DNA of 64,000 nucleotides from assembly GCA_963662155.1 (NCBI GenBank), contig OY759274.1, positions 44,820,065 through 44,884,064 on the forward strand, written 5' to 3'. The translations under genes and the position numbers were made by a program. The notes under the pieces are model-generated. The model had not been told where the DNA came from, did not search any database, and was given only the letters and a program-made list of their open reading frames with translations. This document shows positions 1 to 13,334 of the stretch, piece by piece (the stretch's first letter is position 1; every line of letters begins with the position of its first letter). This DNA is from Lamellibrachia columna. Taxonomy: Eukaryota > Annelida > Polychaeta > Sabellida > Siboglinidae.

Positions 1-776
1 GAGTTTCCCGAAGGGGACGCAGAAGATGGTGTAATTTATGTGTAGATTGTTGCATGCTTATGAATGGTGTTCTGCATAACTTCTCCCTCCGGTCTGACAG
101 CGGTGGTAGATTTTCTGCGGTGATGGCTTCGGTGTATGACTTATCTTGGAAGATGAGCCGCATTGCCCGTCTCTGAATGTATTTTATCTGTTTTGTTTGC
201 TTTTTAATAAGGCTCGTGTGCCACACTTGGCATGCGTATCACAATACCGATTGGACGATTTAAGTGTATATGTTGATGAGATGGTGAAGTTTCTCTTTTG
301 AGAAGGATGATGAAATATAGACGTTGCGATGCTTTTGTAGTGATTTCGTCTATGTGTGATTGCCACTTCAGATCTTCAGATAGAGTCACACCTAGTAGAC
401 GAGTGCTGTTAACTTGTTGGATTGGTCTACCGTCGATGGTTAGCAGTGCGATGTCGGGAGTTGATTACTTGAAACAGTTCTTTCGTCTTGTCGTAGTTCA
501 GCGCCATTTTGTTACTCGCTGTCCATTGTCCGACTTCGTCTGCTGCTACTTGGAGTGAGCTGTCCATACCGGATGATGAAGAAGCTTCCCATATTTTATA
601 TGTTCGCATACTGTTTGCAGATCATTAATATGGTGTAGGAAGTCGATTGGTCCTAATATTGTGCCTTGTGTGACACCTGCATTGATAGTGGTGTACTCCG
701 ATTTCACACTCCCGATCTTTACCCGCTGTTTGCGTTGGCACAGAAAAGATGTCAGCCATTTCAAGACGAATTTGTC
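1..776 (-). pseudogene. Non-LTR retrotransposon RT relic (unit A1, window-truncated)
   Basis: Broken minus-strand frames match the RT palm and thumb of a jockey/CR1-like LINE: a GVTQGTILGP block near 660, a thumb block with SNKMALNYDKTKEL near 470-520, and KWQSHIDEITTKASQRLYF near 330-380. Frames are interrupted by shifts and stops. The 5' side ends abruptly at a trinucleotide array at about 777. Compared with the paralogue at 21.8 kb, 18 bases are missing at the YxDD catalytic site (near 598). The element continues left of the window. Family assignment below superfamily level is uncertain. Confidence 0.75.
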
Positions 777-1480
777 AGCATCAGTAGCAGTTGCAGCAGC
801 AGTAGCAGTAGTAGTAGCGGCAGCAGTAGCAGCAATAGCAATAGAAGTAGCAGTACCAGCACTAGTAACAGCAGCAGCAGTAGCTGCAGTAGTAGCAATA
901 GCAGTAGCAGCAATAGGAGCAGCAGCGGTAGTAGTAGCAGTAGTGGTAGCAGCAGCAGTTGCAGTAGCAGTAACAGTAGTAGTAGTAGTATTAGTTGCAG
1001 CAGCAGCAGAAACAACAACATCAGGAGCAGCAGCAATAGCAGCAATAAAAATAGAAGTAGCAGCACTAGAAACAGCAGCAGCAGTAGCTGTAGTAGTAGT
1101 AGTAGCAGTAGCAGTAGAAGCAACAGGAGCAGCAGCAGTAGTAGCAGCAATAGTGGTAGAAGCAGCAACGGTAACAGTAGCGGTAGCAGTAGCGGTAATA
1201 ATAGCAGTAGCAGTAGCGGTAATAATAACAGTAGCAGTAGCAGTAGCGGTAATAGTAGCAGTAGCGGTAATAGTAGCAATAGCAGTAGTAGTAATAGTAG
1301 CTGTAGAAGTAGCAGTAGCGGTAATAGTAGCAGTAGCAGTAGCAATATCAGTAGCAGTAGCAGTGCAGTAGCAGTAGCAGTAGTAGAAATAGTAGCAGTA
1401 GCACTAGGAGTAGCAGTAGCGATAATAGTAGCAGTAGCGGTAGCGGTAACAATAGCCGTAGCAGTAGCAGTCACAATAAT
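777..1480. repeat. Interrupted AGT/AGC trinucleotide array (unit A1)
   Basis: Roughly 700 bases are almost entirely AGT, AGC, GGT and AAT triplets. The long Ser, Ala/Val and Leu open frames across it are composition artefacts. It abuts the 5' truncation point of the RT relic and is shared, in different lengths, with 22,013-22,715 and 31,161-31,768. Confidence 0.9.
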
Positions 1481-1565
1481 ACACAAATCATTACACAAAA
1501 GGAAATGGTGTGGAGGGTAAATAAGCACACTGGAGACGTCTATAAAAATACCTAATTGGTAACCT

Positions 1566-4500
1566 CGGTGATCACCAGGGAAGACTGTTTCATATCGGTG
1601 ATCACCAGGGAAGACTGTTTCATCTCGGTGATCACCACGGAAGACTGTTTCATCTCGGTGATCACCAGGGAAGACTGTTTCATCTCGGTGATCACCAGGG
1701 AAGACTGTTTCATCTCGGTGATCACCAGGGAAGACTGTTTCATCTCGGTGATCACCAGGGAAGACTGTTTCATCTCGGTGATCACCAGGGAAGACTGTTT
1801 CATCTCGGTGATCACCAGGGAAGACTGTTTCATCTCGGTGATCACAAGGGAAGACTGTTTCATATCGGTGATCACCAGGGAAGACTGTTTCATCTCGGTG
1901 ATCACCAGGGAAGACTGTTTCATCTCGGTGATCACCAAGGAAGACTGTTTCATCTCGGTGATCACAAGGGAAGACTGTTTGTTTCATCTCGGTGATCACC
2001 AGGGACGACTGTTTCATCTCGGTGATCACCAGGGAAGACTGTTTCATCTCGGTGATCACTAGAGAAGACTGTTTCATCTCGGTGATCACCAGGGAAGACT
2101 GTTTCATCTCGGTGATCACCAGGGAAGACTGTTTCATCTCGCTGATCACCGGGGAAGACTGTTTCATCTCGGTGATCACCAGAGAAGACTGTTTCATCTC
2201 GGTGATCACAAGGGAAGACTGTTTCATCTCGGTGATCACCAGGGAAGACTGTTTCATCTCGGTGATCACCAGGGAAGATTGTTTCATATCGGTGATCACC
2301 AGGGAAGACTGTTTCATCTCGGTGATCACCAGGGAAGACTGTTTCATCTCGGTGATCACCAGGGAAGACTGTTTCGTATCGGTGATCACCAGGGAAGACT
2401 GTTTCATCTCGGTGTTCACCAGGGAAGACTGTTTCATCTCGGTGATCACCAGGGAAGACTGTTTCATATCTGTGATCACCAGGGAAGACTGTTTCATCTC
2501 GGTGATCAGCAGGGAAGACTGTTTCATCTCGGTGATCACCAGGGAAGACTGTTTCATCTCGGTGATCACCAGGGAAGACTGTTTCATCTCGGTGATCACC
2601 AGGGAAGACTGTTTCATCTCGGTGATCACCAGGGAAGACTGTTTCATCTCGGTGATCACCAGAGAAGACTGTTTCATCTCGGCGATCACCAGGGAAGACT
2701 GTTTCATTTCGGCGATCACCAGGGAAGACTGTTTCATCTCGGCGATCACCAGGGAAGACTGTTTCATCTCGGCGATCACCAGGGAAGACTGTTTCATCTC
2801 GGTGATCACCAGGGAAGACTGTTTCATCTCGGTGATCACCAGGGAAGACTGTTTCATCTCGGTGATCACCAGGGAAGACTGTTTCATCTCGCTGATCACC
2901 GGGGAAGACTGTTTCATCTCGGTGATCACCAGAGAAGACTGTTTCATCTCGGTGATCACCAGGGAAGACTGTTGCATATCGGTGATCACCAGGGAAGACT
3001 GTTTCATCTCGGTGATCACCAGGGAAGACTGTTTCATCTCGGTGATCACCAGGGAAGACTGTTTCATCTCGGTGATCACCAGGGAAGACTGTTTCATCTC
3101 GGTGATCACCAGGGAAGACTGTTTCATCTCGGTGATCACCAGGGAAGACTGTTTCATCTCGGTGATCACCAGGGAAGACTGTTTCATCTCGGTGATCACC
3201 AGGGAAGACTGTTTCATCTCGGTGATCACAAGGGAAGACTGTTTCATATCGGTGATCACCAGGGAAGACTGTTTCATCTCGGTGATCACCAGGGAAGACT
3301 GTTTCATCTCGGTGATCACCAAGGAAGACTGTTTCATCTCGGTGATCACAAGGGAAGACTGTTTGTTTCATCTCGGTGATCACCAGGGACGACTGTTTCA
3401 TCTCGGTGATCACCAGGGAAGACTGTTTCATCTCGGTGATCACTAGAGAAGACTGTTTCATCTCGGTGATCACCAGGGAAGACTGTTTCATCTCGGTGAT
3501 CACCAGGGAAGACTGTTTCATCTCGCTGATCACCGGGGAAGACTGTTTCATCTCGGTGATCACCAGAGAAGACTGTTTCATCTCGGTGATCACAAGGGAA
3601 GACTGTTTCATCTCGGTGATCACCAGGGAAGACTGTTTCATCTCGGTGATCACCAGGGAAGATTGTTTCATATCGGTGATCACCAGGGAAGACTGTTTCA
3701 TCTCGGTGATCACCAGGGAAGACTGTTTCATCTCGGTGATCACCAGGGAAGACTGTTTCGTATCGGTGATCACCAGGGAAGACTGTTTCATCTCGGTGTT
3801 CACCAGGGAAGACTGTTTCATCTCGGTGATCACCAGGGAAGACTGTTTCATATCTGTGATCACCAGGGAAGACTGTTTCATCTCGGTGATCAGCAGGGAA
3901 GACTGTTTCATCTCGGTGATCACCAGGGAAGACTGTTTCATCTCGGTGATCACCAGGGAAGACTGTTTCATCTCGGTGATCACCAGGGAAGACTGTTTCA
4001 TCTCGGTGATCACCAGGGAAGACTGTTTCATCTCGGTGATCACCAGGGAAGACTGTTTCATCTCGGCGATCACCAGGGAAGACTGTTTCATTTCGGCGAT
4101 CACCAGGGAAGACTGTTTCATCTCGGCGATCACCAGGGAAGACTGTTTCATCTCGGCGATCACCAGGGAAGACTGTTTCATCTCGGTGATCACCAGGGAA
4201 GACTGTTTCATCTCGGTGATCACCAGGGAAGACTGTTTCATCTCGGTGATCACCAGGGAAGACTGTTTCATCTCGCTGATCACCGGGGAAGACTGTTTCA
4301 TCTCGGTGATCACCAGAGAAGACTGTTTCATCTCGGTGATCACAAGGGAAGACTGTTTCATCTCGGTGATCACCAGGGAAGACTGTTTCATCTCGGTGAT
4401 CACCAGGGAAGACTGTTGCATATCGGTGATCACCAGGGAAGACTGTTTCATCTCGGTGATCACCAGGGAAGACTGTTTCATCTCGGTGATCACCAGGGAA

Positions 4501-4570
4501 GACTGTTTCATCTCGGTGATCACCAGGGAAGACTGTTTCATCTCGGTGATCACCAGGGAAGACTGTTGCA
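1566..4570. repeat. 30-bp minisatellite, about 100 copies (unit A1)
   Basis: Tandem 30-bp unit whose core is the perfect 10-bp palindrome GGTGATCACC followed by AGGGAAGACTGTTTCATCTC. Two 4-base insertions (GTTT) near 1,981 and 3,365 mark a higher-order block of 1,384 bp: variant units recur in the same order in both blocks, and the second block is shorter. The unit length is divisible by three and stop-free in several frames, producing spurious ORFs up to 860 codons on both strands. Paralogous sites hold 1 copy (22,804) and about 15 copies (31,858). Confidence 0.97.
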
Positions 4571-4940
4571 GTTATTAAACGTGCACTATCAATACTAGTC
4601 ACTAAATGTGAGGGGAACAAAATCATATAACTTTATTTGGGGCATTTAATATGTGTAACACATAAGATGGTATCCACGAACATTAAGAAGATGAATGATA
4701 ATAATAAATAAAATCAACACGTAGTTGATGGGATACGACTAATCAGCTTAAGGAAACAGCATTACATATCGCAAAAACTGTCAACGTGTTGCTAATCGGG
4801 GAAACCGGGAACCTTTGGAACGGAAATAAGGAAACAATACACCGTTATTCTAAAATACATCACTGTTGTCATTATTTTGATTTTAATAATGGAGGTGTTG
4901 TGTCCCACAGCTTTGCTTGTGTCGACTGAAGCCAGCCATA
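4571..4940. other. Spacer between minisatellite and CR1 relic
   Basis: AT-rich sequence without a convincing reading frame. It is repeated almost identically at 22,831-23,190 and is largely deleted in the third unit, where about 290 bases are missing near 32,358. No gene seen. Confidence 0.6.
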
Positions 4941-4949
4941 CACATTTAA

Positions 4950-5690
4950 TTTAACAAGATTTGTCATCGAAGCCAAAGACCCAGATGACAAGTTGACAAG
5001 GAAGCCATTGGCTTATCGAGAGTCCAACAATGTTCATCTACGTGTAACCCGCCCTCTTGAGATATGTGTCAACCTTGTTTTTAAACATATTCACACTGCT
5101 AGCAGTTAAACAATCCGTAGACAATTTGTTCCATTCGTTTATTGTCCTCTGTGATAACGAGTACTTCCTGATATCCTATCTACACTGATCTTTTACTGAT
5201 TTTAACTAGATATACTATCTTTCTTGAGTGAAAAAAAACATATTTCTATTAATATTTTCATACCCATTAAATATTTGAAAACTTCGATGTGATCTGCTCT
5301 TAACCTCCTTGTCTCTAGAGTTGTTAAACCACATTCTTTCAGGCGTTCTTCATAACTAAGGTCTCTCAGTTCTGGAATTATTTTAGGTGCTCTCCTCTGT
5401 CATCGTTCAGGCGTATATATATCCTTCTTACGATATGGTCTCCGTGCTTGTATACAGTATTCTAAATGAGATCTAACCATTGCTTTATACAGAGGTATAA
5501 TTGAATGTTATATTTCTCCTAATCAGCCCAAGAATTTGATTACCCTTTGAAGCTGCAATACCACACTGTTCTGAAACTTTCATATCAGCACTTATTGTTA
5601 TTCCTAAGTTATTTTCTTTTACATTAGTACCCAGAACAGTATCTCCCATATTATAGTTTATATCCAAATACCCATGTCCTGTATGTAGGT
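4950..5690 (-). mobile_element. CR1-like LINE 3' relic (unit B1)
   Basis: The minus strand encodes the conserved C-terminal end of a CR1-family ORF2, best seen at 5,485-5,667 with NNLGITISADMKVSEQCGIAASK and GNQILGLIRRN. Continuing frames toward 4,960 give blocks resembling the ELRDLSYEERL and LTTLETRRLRGDLIEVFK part of CR1 ORF2, broken by stops. This copy is of the long subtype: it has about 470 bases between 5,610 and 6,110 that the copies at 8.8 and 23.9 kb lack. Confidence 0.8.
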
Positions 5691-6695
5691 ATTACATTTC
5701 CAAAATACCATCTGCCATATACCGACCTTTAGTTGCCAACAGTTTGTCTGCCGACATATACCCATCGGCCGACCGTCTGCCGACCAATTTTTCAAATACC
5801 AGATGCCCACAAAAAGTGTTACCAACTGTTGGTGGAGAATATACACATAACGACTACAACTGAAAAAGTAGTCGCCAACATGTTGGCAACTGAAGAATCT
5901 GTATGTGTGTGGCGGGCTTTAGGTACCTGACGTTAATAGGCCCGGTTATCTGTTAAGTGGCGATAAAGACCCGAGTCACTTGCGTGTAGAATAAATATGC
6001 ATGCCCAATGACATAATCTATCACATCAGCGACTGACCTATTCACGTTGCAGTACATTCGCAAAATACACTCGAATGGTGCTACTCGTGCGTCATGCCTG
6101 GTTGCACATGTAACCCGGAACGGCGACTGTTTTCAATAGACTACTTTTAGAGAACGGAAGGTGACCTAGTTTCCCCAAAACTAGACTTTTCTAACCCCAC
6201 TACGATGCTTGTAGCCAGCACAGCAATGTGACCACAGCAACGTTGTACATCAGGATCTAATGTGGCTTCCTTCTCCTTTCGTCGAAATCTAACCAGTCTA
6301 CTTCTGAGAGCACACGCGTGACTCTGCTCTAACAGCTATAGTCGTCTGTAACAAAATGAGCAGCTCGTTCTTCGTTGGATGTTTTCAGGCGCTTCACTGC
6401 AAAGTTACATTCAACTACATGAACTAAGTCCTAATGTTAGCTAACTCTTACCTGAGTGCTCGAACGCAAACAGCAAACAAAGGGGGAGTAGAATTCGCAC
6501 AGACATAGCTTCAGTTCAGGTGGCTTGTATCGTTATAACAAAACTGAGCTTATGCTAGGTTGTTGTAGGGGTGTACAGCGCAGTTTCGTTACGATCTGGT
6601 GACTAGTCGAGTATTCACTCTTACAATGCTTGGACCGGAACCGTTACAATCACACGCGGTGCTTCGCCGTTCGGGTGTCTCGTGAGAAGGTAGAT
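5691..6695. other. Unit B1 spacer, no gene seen
   Basis: Non-coding sequence shared with unit B4 (33,130-34,160) and partly with B2 and B3. It contains one copy of the 14-bp motif (near 6,221) that is tandemly amplified in the other units, and an uninterrupted match (about 6,495-6,520) to the site where the LINE of unit B2 is inserted. Confidence 0.6.
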
Positions 6696-7095
6696 GGGAT
6701 CATACCTCAGTTAGACTTCCTGGTGTGTTACAATGTAGGGCACAGTAATTTCAGATATGTGTAGTTTTAAAAAAATCATACCATCTGATATAACTGAATA
6801 TGAGCAGACACATTGGCAAGTTTGCTGGTAGATCATGTTAGCAGTGTAACCGTGGATTTTTAGATGATTTAAATATGCGGAAGGATTTTTGGGAATTTTT
6901 TCGCCACAAGGCACGTGTGCGTAGTAATTTATGCCGAAATTGGTCAATATTGACGGGTGTGGCACGTTCAGCCGTTTTAAAAGAGTTAGAAATATGTGAT
7001 TTTGACAACACTCGACCAGCGTGTCAATGAGATGCTGACAGCGGTAAGAAAGAAGTTTCAGAATGTTTGATGGTCCCGTTTTCTTATAATCGTGC
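6696..7095. mobile_element. 449-bp inverted-repeat element, truncated copy (B1)
   Basis: Begins directly after AGAT, as in the complete copies at 14,612 and 24,641, and follows them closely until it is cut at 7,095 by a long AGT array. The missing end is the one carrying the GGGTTCAG terminal repeat. Confidence 0.8.
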
Positions 7096-8130
<1,035 letters not shown>

Positions 8131-8825
8131 CATACACATTTAACAAGATTTAACAAGATTTATCATCGAAGCCAAAGACCCAGATGGCAAGTAGACAAGG
8201 AAGCCATTGGCTTATCGAGAGTCCAACAATGTTCATCTACGTGTAACCCGCCCTCTTGAATATGTGTCAACCTTGTTTTTAAACATATTCACACTGCTAG
8301 CAGTTATACAATCCGTAGACAATTTGTTCCATTCATTTATTGTCCTCTGTGATAACGAGTACTTCCTGATATCCAATCTACACTGATCTTTTACTAATTT
8401 TAACTAGATATACTATCTTTCTTGAGTGAGAAAAACATATTTCTATTAATATTTTCATACCCATTCAATATTTAAAAACTTCGATGTGATCTCCTCTTAA
8501 CCTCCTTGTCTCTAGAGTTGTTAAACCACATTCTTTCAGGCGTTCTTCATAACTAAGGTCTCTCAGTTCTGGAATAATTTTAGTTGCTCTCCTCTGTATG
8601 CGTTCAGGCGTATACATATCCTTCTTACGATATGGTCTCCACGCTTATATACAGTATTCTAAATGAGATCTAATCATTGCTTTATACAGAGGTATAATTA
8701 GCTTTTTTTTTCTTGTATGTTATGTTTCTCCTAATCAACCCAAGAATTTGATTACCCTTTGAAGCTGCAATACCACACTGTTCTGAAACTTTCATATCAG
8801 CACTTATTGTTATTCCTGTTATTCC
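8131..8825 (-). mobile_element. CR1-like LINE 3' relic (unit B2)
   Basis: Close paralogue of 4,950-5,690 and near-identical to 23,205-23,890. It belongs to the short subtype, in which sequence jumps directly from the CR1 block to the TTCCGGAACGGCGAATG block at about 8,820. Confidence 0.75.
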
Positions 8826-8925
8826 GGAACGGCGAATGTTTTCAATAGACTACTACTACCGGAAGGTGACCTAGTTTCCCAAAAACTAGACTTTTCTAAC
8901 CCCACTACGATGCTTGTAGCCAGCA

Positions 8926-8990
8926 CAGCAATGTGACCACAGCAATGTGACCACAGCAATGTGACCACAGCAATGTGACCACGGCAACGT
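8926..8990. repeat. 14-bp minisatellite, 4 copies (B2)
   Basis: Unit CAGCAATGTGACCA repeated four times. The equivalent sites hold 1 (6,221), 10 (23,994-24,130) and 4 (33,680-33,735) copies. Confidence 0.9.
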
Positions 8991-9479
8991 TGTACATCAG
9001 GATCTAATGTGGCTTCCTTCTCCTTTCGTCGAAATCTAACCAGTCTACTTCTGAGAGCACACGCGTGACTCTGCTCTAACAGCTATAGTCGTCTGTAACA
9101 AAAGGAGCAGCTCGTTCTTCGTTGGATGTTTTCAGGCGCTTCACTGCAAAGTTACATTCAACTACGTGAACTAAGTCCTAATGTTAGCTAACTCTTACCT
9201 GAGTGCTCGAACACAAACAGCAAACACAGGGGGAGTAGAACTCGCACAGACAGACAGACAGACAGACAAAATCGTTTATTTATCCATTTGTACATAGTAT
9301 TACAGTAACTGTAATTCCTATTAATTAATATATTTAGTACAACGTGGATTTGGGAGACTCCTATTAAGACTAAAGAAGTCGCTCTCATAGGAGCCACCTT
9401 GGTACGTTTTCATTGAATTTATTGTATATTTCCGCTTGTGTAGATTAACGTTAACACGTACAGCTAGATTAATTATTTA

Positions 9480-12400
9480 TTATTGACCATGCGTGCAAGT
9501 GTAGCAGTTAACTTCGGTGCATATGCATACATAGCTTTTTATAATAATTTTTTTAGCATAAGATATATATCCCTGTAAGCTGTGTGTGGTCACCTTATCT
9601 TTTAATATGTCTGGAGTATTGTTGATGATATGTGGTAAATTATATTTCAGACACTTTTTTGCAAATTCGTGTTGTGTTCTAAATGTGTGTATTTTGTTGT
9701 GTTTACGCGTGAAATGATTATGTATGTGTGTATTCTGGTTTATCGGCCAGCTTTGTAAGTATGCTGGTAATTGTTTGTGTATGAATTTATAATAAAATCG
9801 TAGTATCTGTACTTTAAGTAAGTCTTCAACCTTTAGAACAGAGAGGCTTTTAAATAATGGTTCCGTATGTGAGTTATATTTGGTTACAGATATTATTCTA
9901 ATTGCTTTCTTCTGTAATTTTATTATCCTATTACACTGATAGCCCCAAATCATTAGGCAGTAATTTATGTGGGGTAATATTAATGAATTATACAGTATAA
10001 TTCTGATACTTTTTGGTAAGACATGCTTCAATTTGTTTATAATTCCGATTGTCCTAGAACACTTATTTGCTATTTTCTCAATGTGTTTATTCCAATTTAA
10101 ATGTGTGTCTAATATTAAACCTAAGAAGTTGAAATGTTGGACTCTTTCAATGTTTACACCATCTATTGTTAGTGTTGGTACTGTTACCTTTTTGTTTGGC
10201 ATTTGAAAAATCATATATTTAGTTTTGTTGATATTTAATGTTAATTTATTTAATTTTAACCATTCTGCTATGTTGTGTAGTTCTGTATTTATCATATGTT
10301 CAGTATTTGGATTGTTTGTACCATTTGTAAAAGACCCGAGCGTACTTACTAGAGAAGTATCATCGGCATATGTAATGAATTTAAAGACATTACTGGCTTG
10401 TGAGAAATCGTTAATATATATAATGAATAACAGAGGACCTAGTATTGAGCCTTGTGGGACTCCCGTGTTTATAGGTAAGACATTTGATTTTATGTCATCA
10501 ATTTTTACAAATTGCTCACGGTTTGTTAAGTAACTCTTTAGTAATTGTAATGCTGATGGTTCCAACCCATAATGTTCTAATTTTTTTAAGAGGATTGTGT
10601 GGTCAAGTGTATCAAATGCTTTCGATAAATCAAGAAATATACTGATGGGTAATTGGTTGTTATCCAAGTGTGTAGTGATCCTATCGACTATTTCTAGAGC
10701 TGCATATTCAGTTGAATGGTGGGGTCTGAATCCATATTGACTATCAGACAGTAGTTTTGTATTAGTAAAATACATGAGTAATTGGTTATTCATAATTCTT
10801 TCCAATACTTTTGAAATAACAGGCAAAAGGGATATTGGTCTATAATTTGTGAATAATGTGGGATCATTTTTCTTAAATATAGGAATAACTTTTGCTACTT
10901 TAAGTTTGTCAGGAAATTGTCCTGTGTTCAGCACTTGATTTATTAATAATGTTAAAGGTTTCACTATATCTGGTTCAATAAGTTTTAATAATTTGCTGGA
11001 TATTCCATCACAACCATAGCTATTTTTATTTGGAAGGTTATTGATTATTTGTGATACGGATTCCTCTTGTATTTCTGTGAATCTGAAACCATTTGTATTC
11101 TTGTTTTTGAGAAATTTAGTGATATTATTTGCAGTTGTACATTGTATGTTTTCCGCAAGATTAGGGCCTGTTTCCGTAAAGATATGATTAAATTCATTAG
11201 CTATGTCAATCTTATTAGTATATGTCTTGTTATTTTGTTTAAAATATGTTGGAAATTGCGTACTAGATTTGTGTCTTGATATAATTTCATTAATTGCTTT
11301 CCATGTATTTGCTGCATTAAATTTGTATTTGTCGAAAAGTTGTACATAGTGTAATCTCTTTGCTTCACGAATGTTCTTCTTAAGTATTACGTTGTATGTT
11401 TTTAGATTAGTGCAACTTGTGTTTAGATTAGTGCAACTTGTGGTATATTGTGCACAATCAGGATCTAACATCTTCAGTTGTTTGTATAATTTATCTCTAT
11501 ATTTAATTGATCTTAATATACCTTTCGTTATCCAGTTTGATTTTTTATGTCTGTATTTGTGGAATTTGACAACTTTGGTTTGTATGTGTTTATTTTTAGT
11601 CGTTTCTATTATTTGATCTATAAGGTTATAATTGGAATTTGTATCAGCATTAGGACTCTTATCCATTTTGCTATAAATGTCTGCTGCATGAATGTCATGT
11701 TTAACTTTTAATAAGGCTTCATTAGTTTCCATGTGTATCTTAGTTGTTTTAGGATTTAATTGTTTGTTTTGTGTTGTGTCCATAAAGATAAAATAGGGTT
11801 GGTGATCTGAGAATTGTTTTATGAGTATACCTGCTCTGCTCTCTAGAATTGTTTTTGTTAATTTACAGAAAAGATTATCTATTAGTGTACCGTGTTTTTC
11901 TGAAAATCTAGTTGGTAGTGTAATTTGGGGATACATACTATGTGATGTAAGAAGATCAAAGAAATCACTGATCAGTTCATCTTCATTTAACTTTAGCAGG
12001 TTTATGTTATAATCACCGGCAAAGATTACATTGTGTTGTATTTGGTCTAGGGATGATAGCAGTAGTGAAAATTCTGTTATAAACTGTTTCAGGTTATCAA
12101 TTAGATTCCTTGGAGGCCTGTAAATATTTCCTATTATTGCTGGTTTGGTCAAACCACCTTCACTTACTTTAATAATAAGCCCTTCCCAAAGTTCATAGTT
12201 GTTTAGATTTTGAATCACTTCGTATGTATATTTTGAGTCAACGTATATGATTAGTCCTCCCTTTTTACTGGATGTTTTTCCCTGTGTAATGCAATTGTAT
12301 CCTTCCAGCTGTATGTGTGAGAAATCATCATTTTTAGATATACAACTCTCTTGTAGGCATATAACACTAAGTTGAATATTTTCAGTTTTTAATTCCTCTA

Positions 12401-12644
12401 CGAATGCCTCTAATTCGCTAAATTTGGCATTAATAGATTGTATATTTGAGATTATTATGCTGAAGCAATTTTTGTTCTTTTTACACAAAGCATCAAATGC
12501 ATCCGAATCAAAATATGAGGATAGACGTATGGGTTTTAATTCATTTAATTCATTAGTCTGATTTGTATTATCATCTAAGATATTATTTAAAAAGTTGTTC
12601 TGTAAGCCACCCAAATACTGTAGAAATGATTCATCCGATGTCAT
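9480..12644 (-). CDS. LINE ORF2: AP-endonuclease/reverse transcriptase polyprotein
   Basis: 1,054 codons without interruption. The N-terminal apurinic-type endonuclease shows N67, LQES (97-100), YRPP (175-178), GDYN (210-213), TLIDN (253-257) and SDH (279-281). The RT follows: NYRPISLLP (600-608), FLDLSKAFDTLDH (670-682), GVPQGSILGPLLF (728-740) and the catalytic YADD (759-762), then a thumb and C-terminal region. Its role is to nick target DNA and prime cDNA synthesis from the element RNA. A 7-residue tandem duplication (TSCTNLN/TSCTNLK) lies near 402-415. All catalytic motifs are present. The start ATG at 12,644 is preceded by an in-frame stop. Assignment between the CR1, L2 and related clades needs a tree. 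Confidence 0.95.
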   Translation of the reverse strand: MTSDESFLQYLGGLQNNFLNNILDDNTNQTNELNELKPIRLSSYFDSDAFDALCKKNKNCFSIIISNIQSINAKFSELEAFVEELKTENIQLSVICLQESCISKNDDFSHIQLEGYNCITQGKTSSKKGGLIIYVDSKYTYEVIQNLNNYELWEGLIIKVSEGGLTKPAIIGNIYRPPRNLIDNLKQFITEFSLLLSSLDQIQHNVIFAGDYNINLLKLNEDELISDFFDLLTSHSMYPQITLPTRFSEKHGTLIDNLFCKLTKTILESRAGILIKQFSDHQPYFIFMDTTQNKQLNPKTTKIHMETNEALLKVKHDIHAADIYSKMDKSPNADTNSNYNLIDQIIETTKNKHIQTKVVKFHKYRHKKSNWITKGILRSIKYRDKLYKQLKMLDPDCAQYTTSCTNLNTSCTNLKTYNVILKKNIREAKRLHYVQLFDKYKFNAANTWKAINEIISRHKSSTQFPTYFKQNNKTYTNKIDIANEFNHIFTETGPNLAENIQCTTANNITKFLKNKNTNGFRFTEIQEESVSQIINNLPNKNSYGCDGISSKLLKLIEPDIVKPLTLLINQVLNTGQFPDKLKVAKVIPIFKKNDPTLFTNYRPISLLPVISKVLERIMNNQLLMYFTNTKLLSDSQYGFRPHHSTEYAALEIVDRITTHLDNNQLPISIFLDLSKAFDTLDHTILLKKLEHYGLEPSALQLLKSYLTNREQFVKIDDIKSNVLPINTGVPQGSILGPLLFIIYINDFSQASNVFKFITYADDTSLVSTLGSFTNGTNNPNTEHMINTELHNIAEWLKLNKLTLNINKTKYMIFQMPNKKVTVPTLTIDGVNIERVQHFNFLGLILDTHLNWNKHIEKIANKCSRTIGIINKLKHVLPKSIRIILYNSLILPHINYCLMIWGYQCNRIIKLQKKAIRIISVTKYNSHTEPLFKSLSVLKVEDLLKVQILRFYYKFIHKQLPAYLQSWPINQNTHIHNHFTRKHNKIHTFRTQHEFAKKCLKYNLPHIINNTPDILKDKVTTHSLQGYISYAKKIIIKSYVCICTEVNCYTCTHGQ

Positions 12645-13334
12645 TTAGTGTTCATAGTTTGCTTATGTGAACTGTGCAGCATGATATGCGTCAGGTGATT
12701 TCTTGATACATTATATCTTGTATACCTCATATGCATCATTTAAAAATGTTTCATGTTGATTGTGCGTATGTTTGTATGTGTTGTAGCGTGATAATGTTAT
12801 GCTCTTGTGGATGTTATTCGAATTTGATGTTATGTATTCTGCACCAACGAAGATGCATACATGAGTAAGCATAATAATAAACGTTGTCTGTGTAACAATT
12901 GTTGTCAAAGAAAAAAATGAGTATTTCAAAATTAAGTATGAAAAAAAAAACATCATAGACATCGATCGAACTAACTGTTCGGGGAGTATTAAAAATTAAA
13001 AGAATAAGGAGAGATCCTGTTCAAGCCAGAATACATTAATAATATAATGTGTTATAACTAATATGCTGCAATCTCTGGCCCGATAATCATTATTTCATAT
13101 GTCACTTAGAATGTTCAGAGGCACAGTAGTAGCAACTTTGAATGTTCAAGAATGTTTCAGAATAATGTTCGGAGCCGTTTAATATATATTTAAGTCTTTG
13201 GTCCACATAATGCCACTACACAAAATGTTGGCAGTTGGCACTAGTGGTGTTACCTGTGGCTTCTGTCCAAGCGATCGGTCTACGAGAAGGTGTAGGTGTT
13301 CAGTGTACAGTGAACAAGGAATGTTCAGATCCAT
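12645..13334 (-). other. Long inter-ORF region of the LINE
   Basis: 690 AT-rich bases between the ORF1 stop and the ORF2 ATG, with no frame resembling a LINE protein (an 83-codon open frame at 12,711-12,962 is not recognisable). LINE inter-ORF gaps are usually much shorter, so ORF2 expression must tolerate this gap or use an internal start. Confidence 0.7.

Noticed and set aside
1566..4570. Possible CRISPR array
   Set aside because: Repeats are contiguous with no unique spacers, and the genome is eukaryotic.
761..4626. Very long open frames (up to 863 codons) of 10-residue repeats
   Set aside because: They are the 30-bp minisatellite read in several frames on both strands. Unit length is a multiple of three and stop-free, and the paralogous unit has only one copy.
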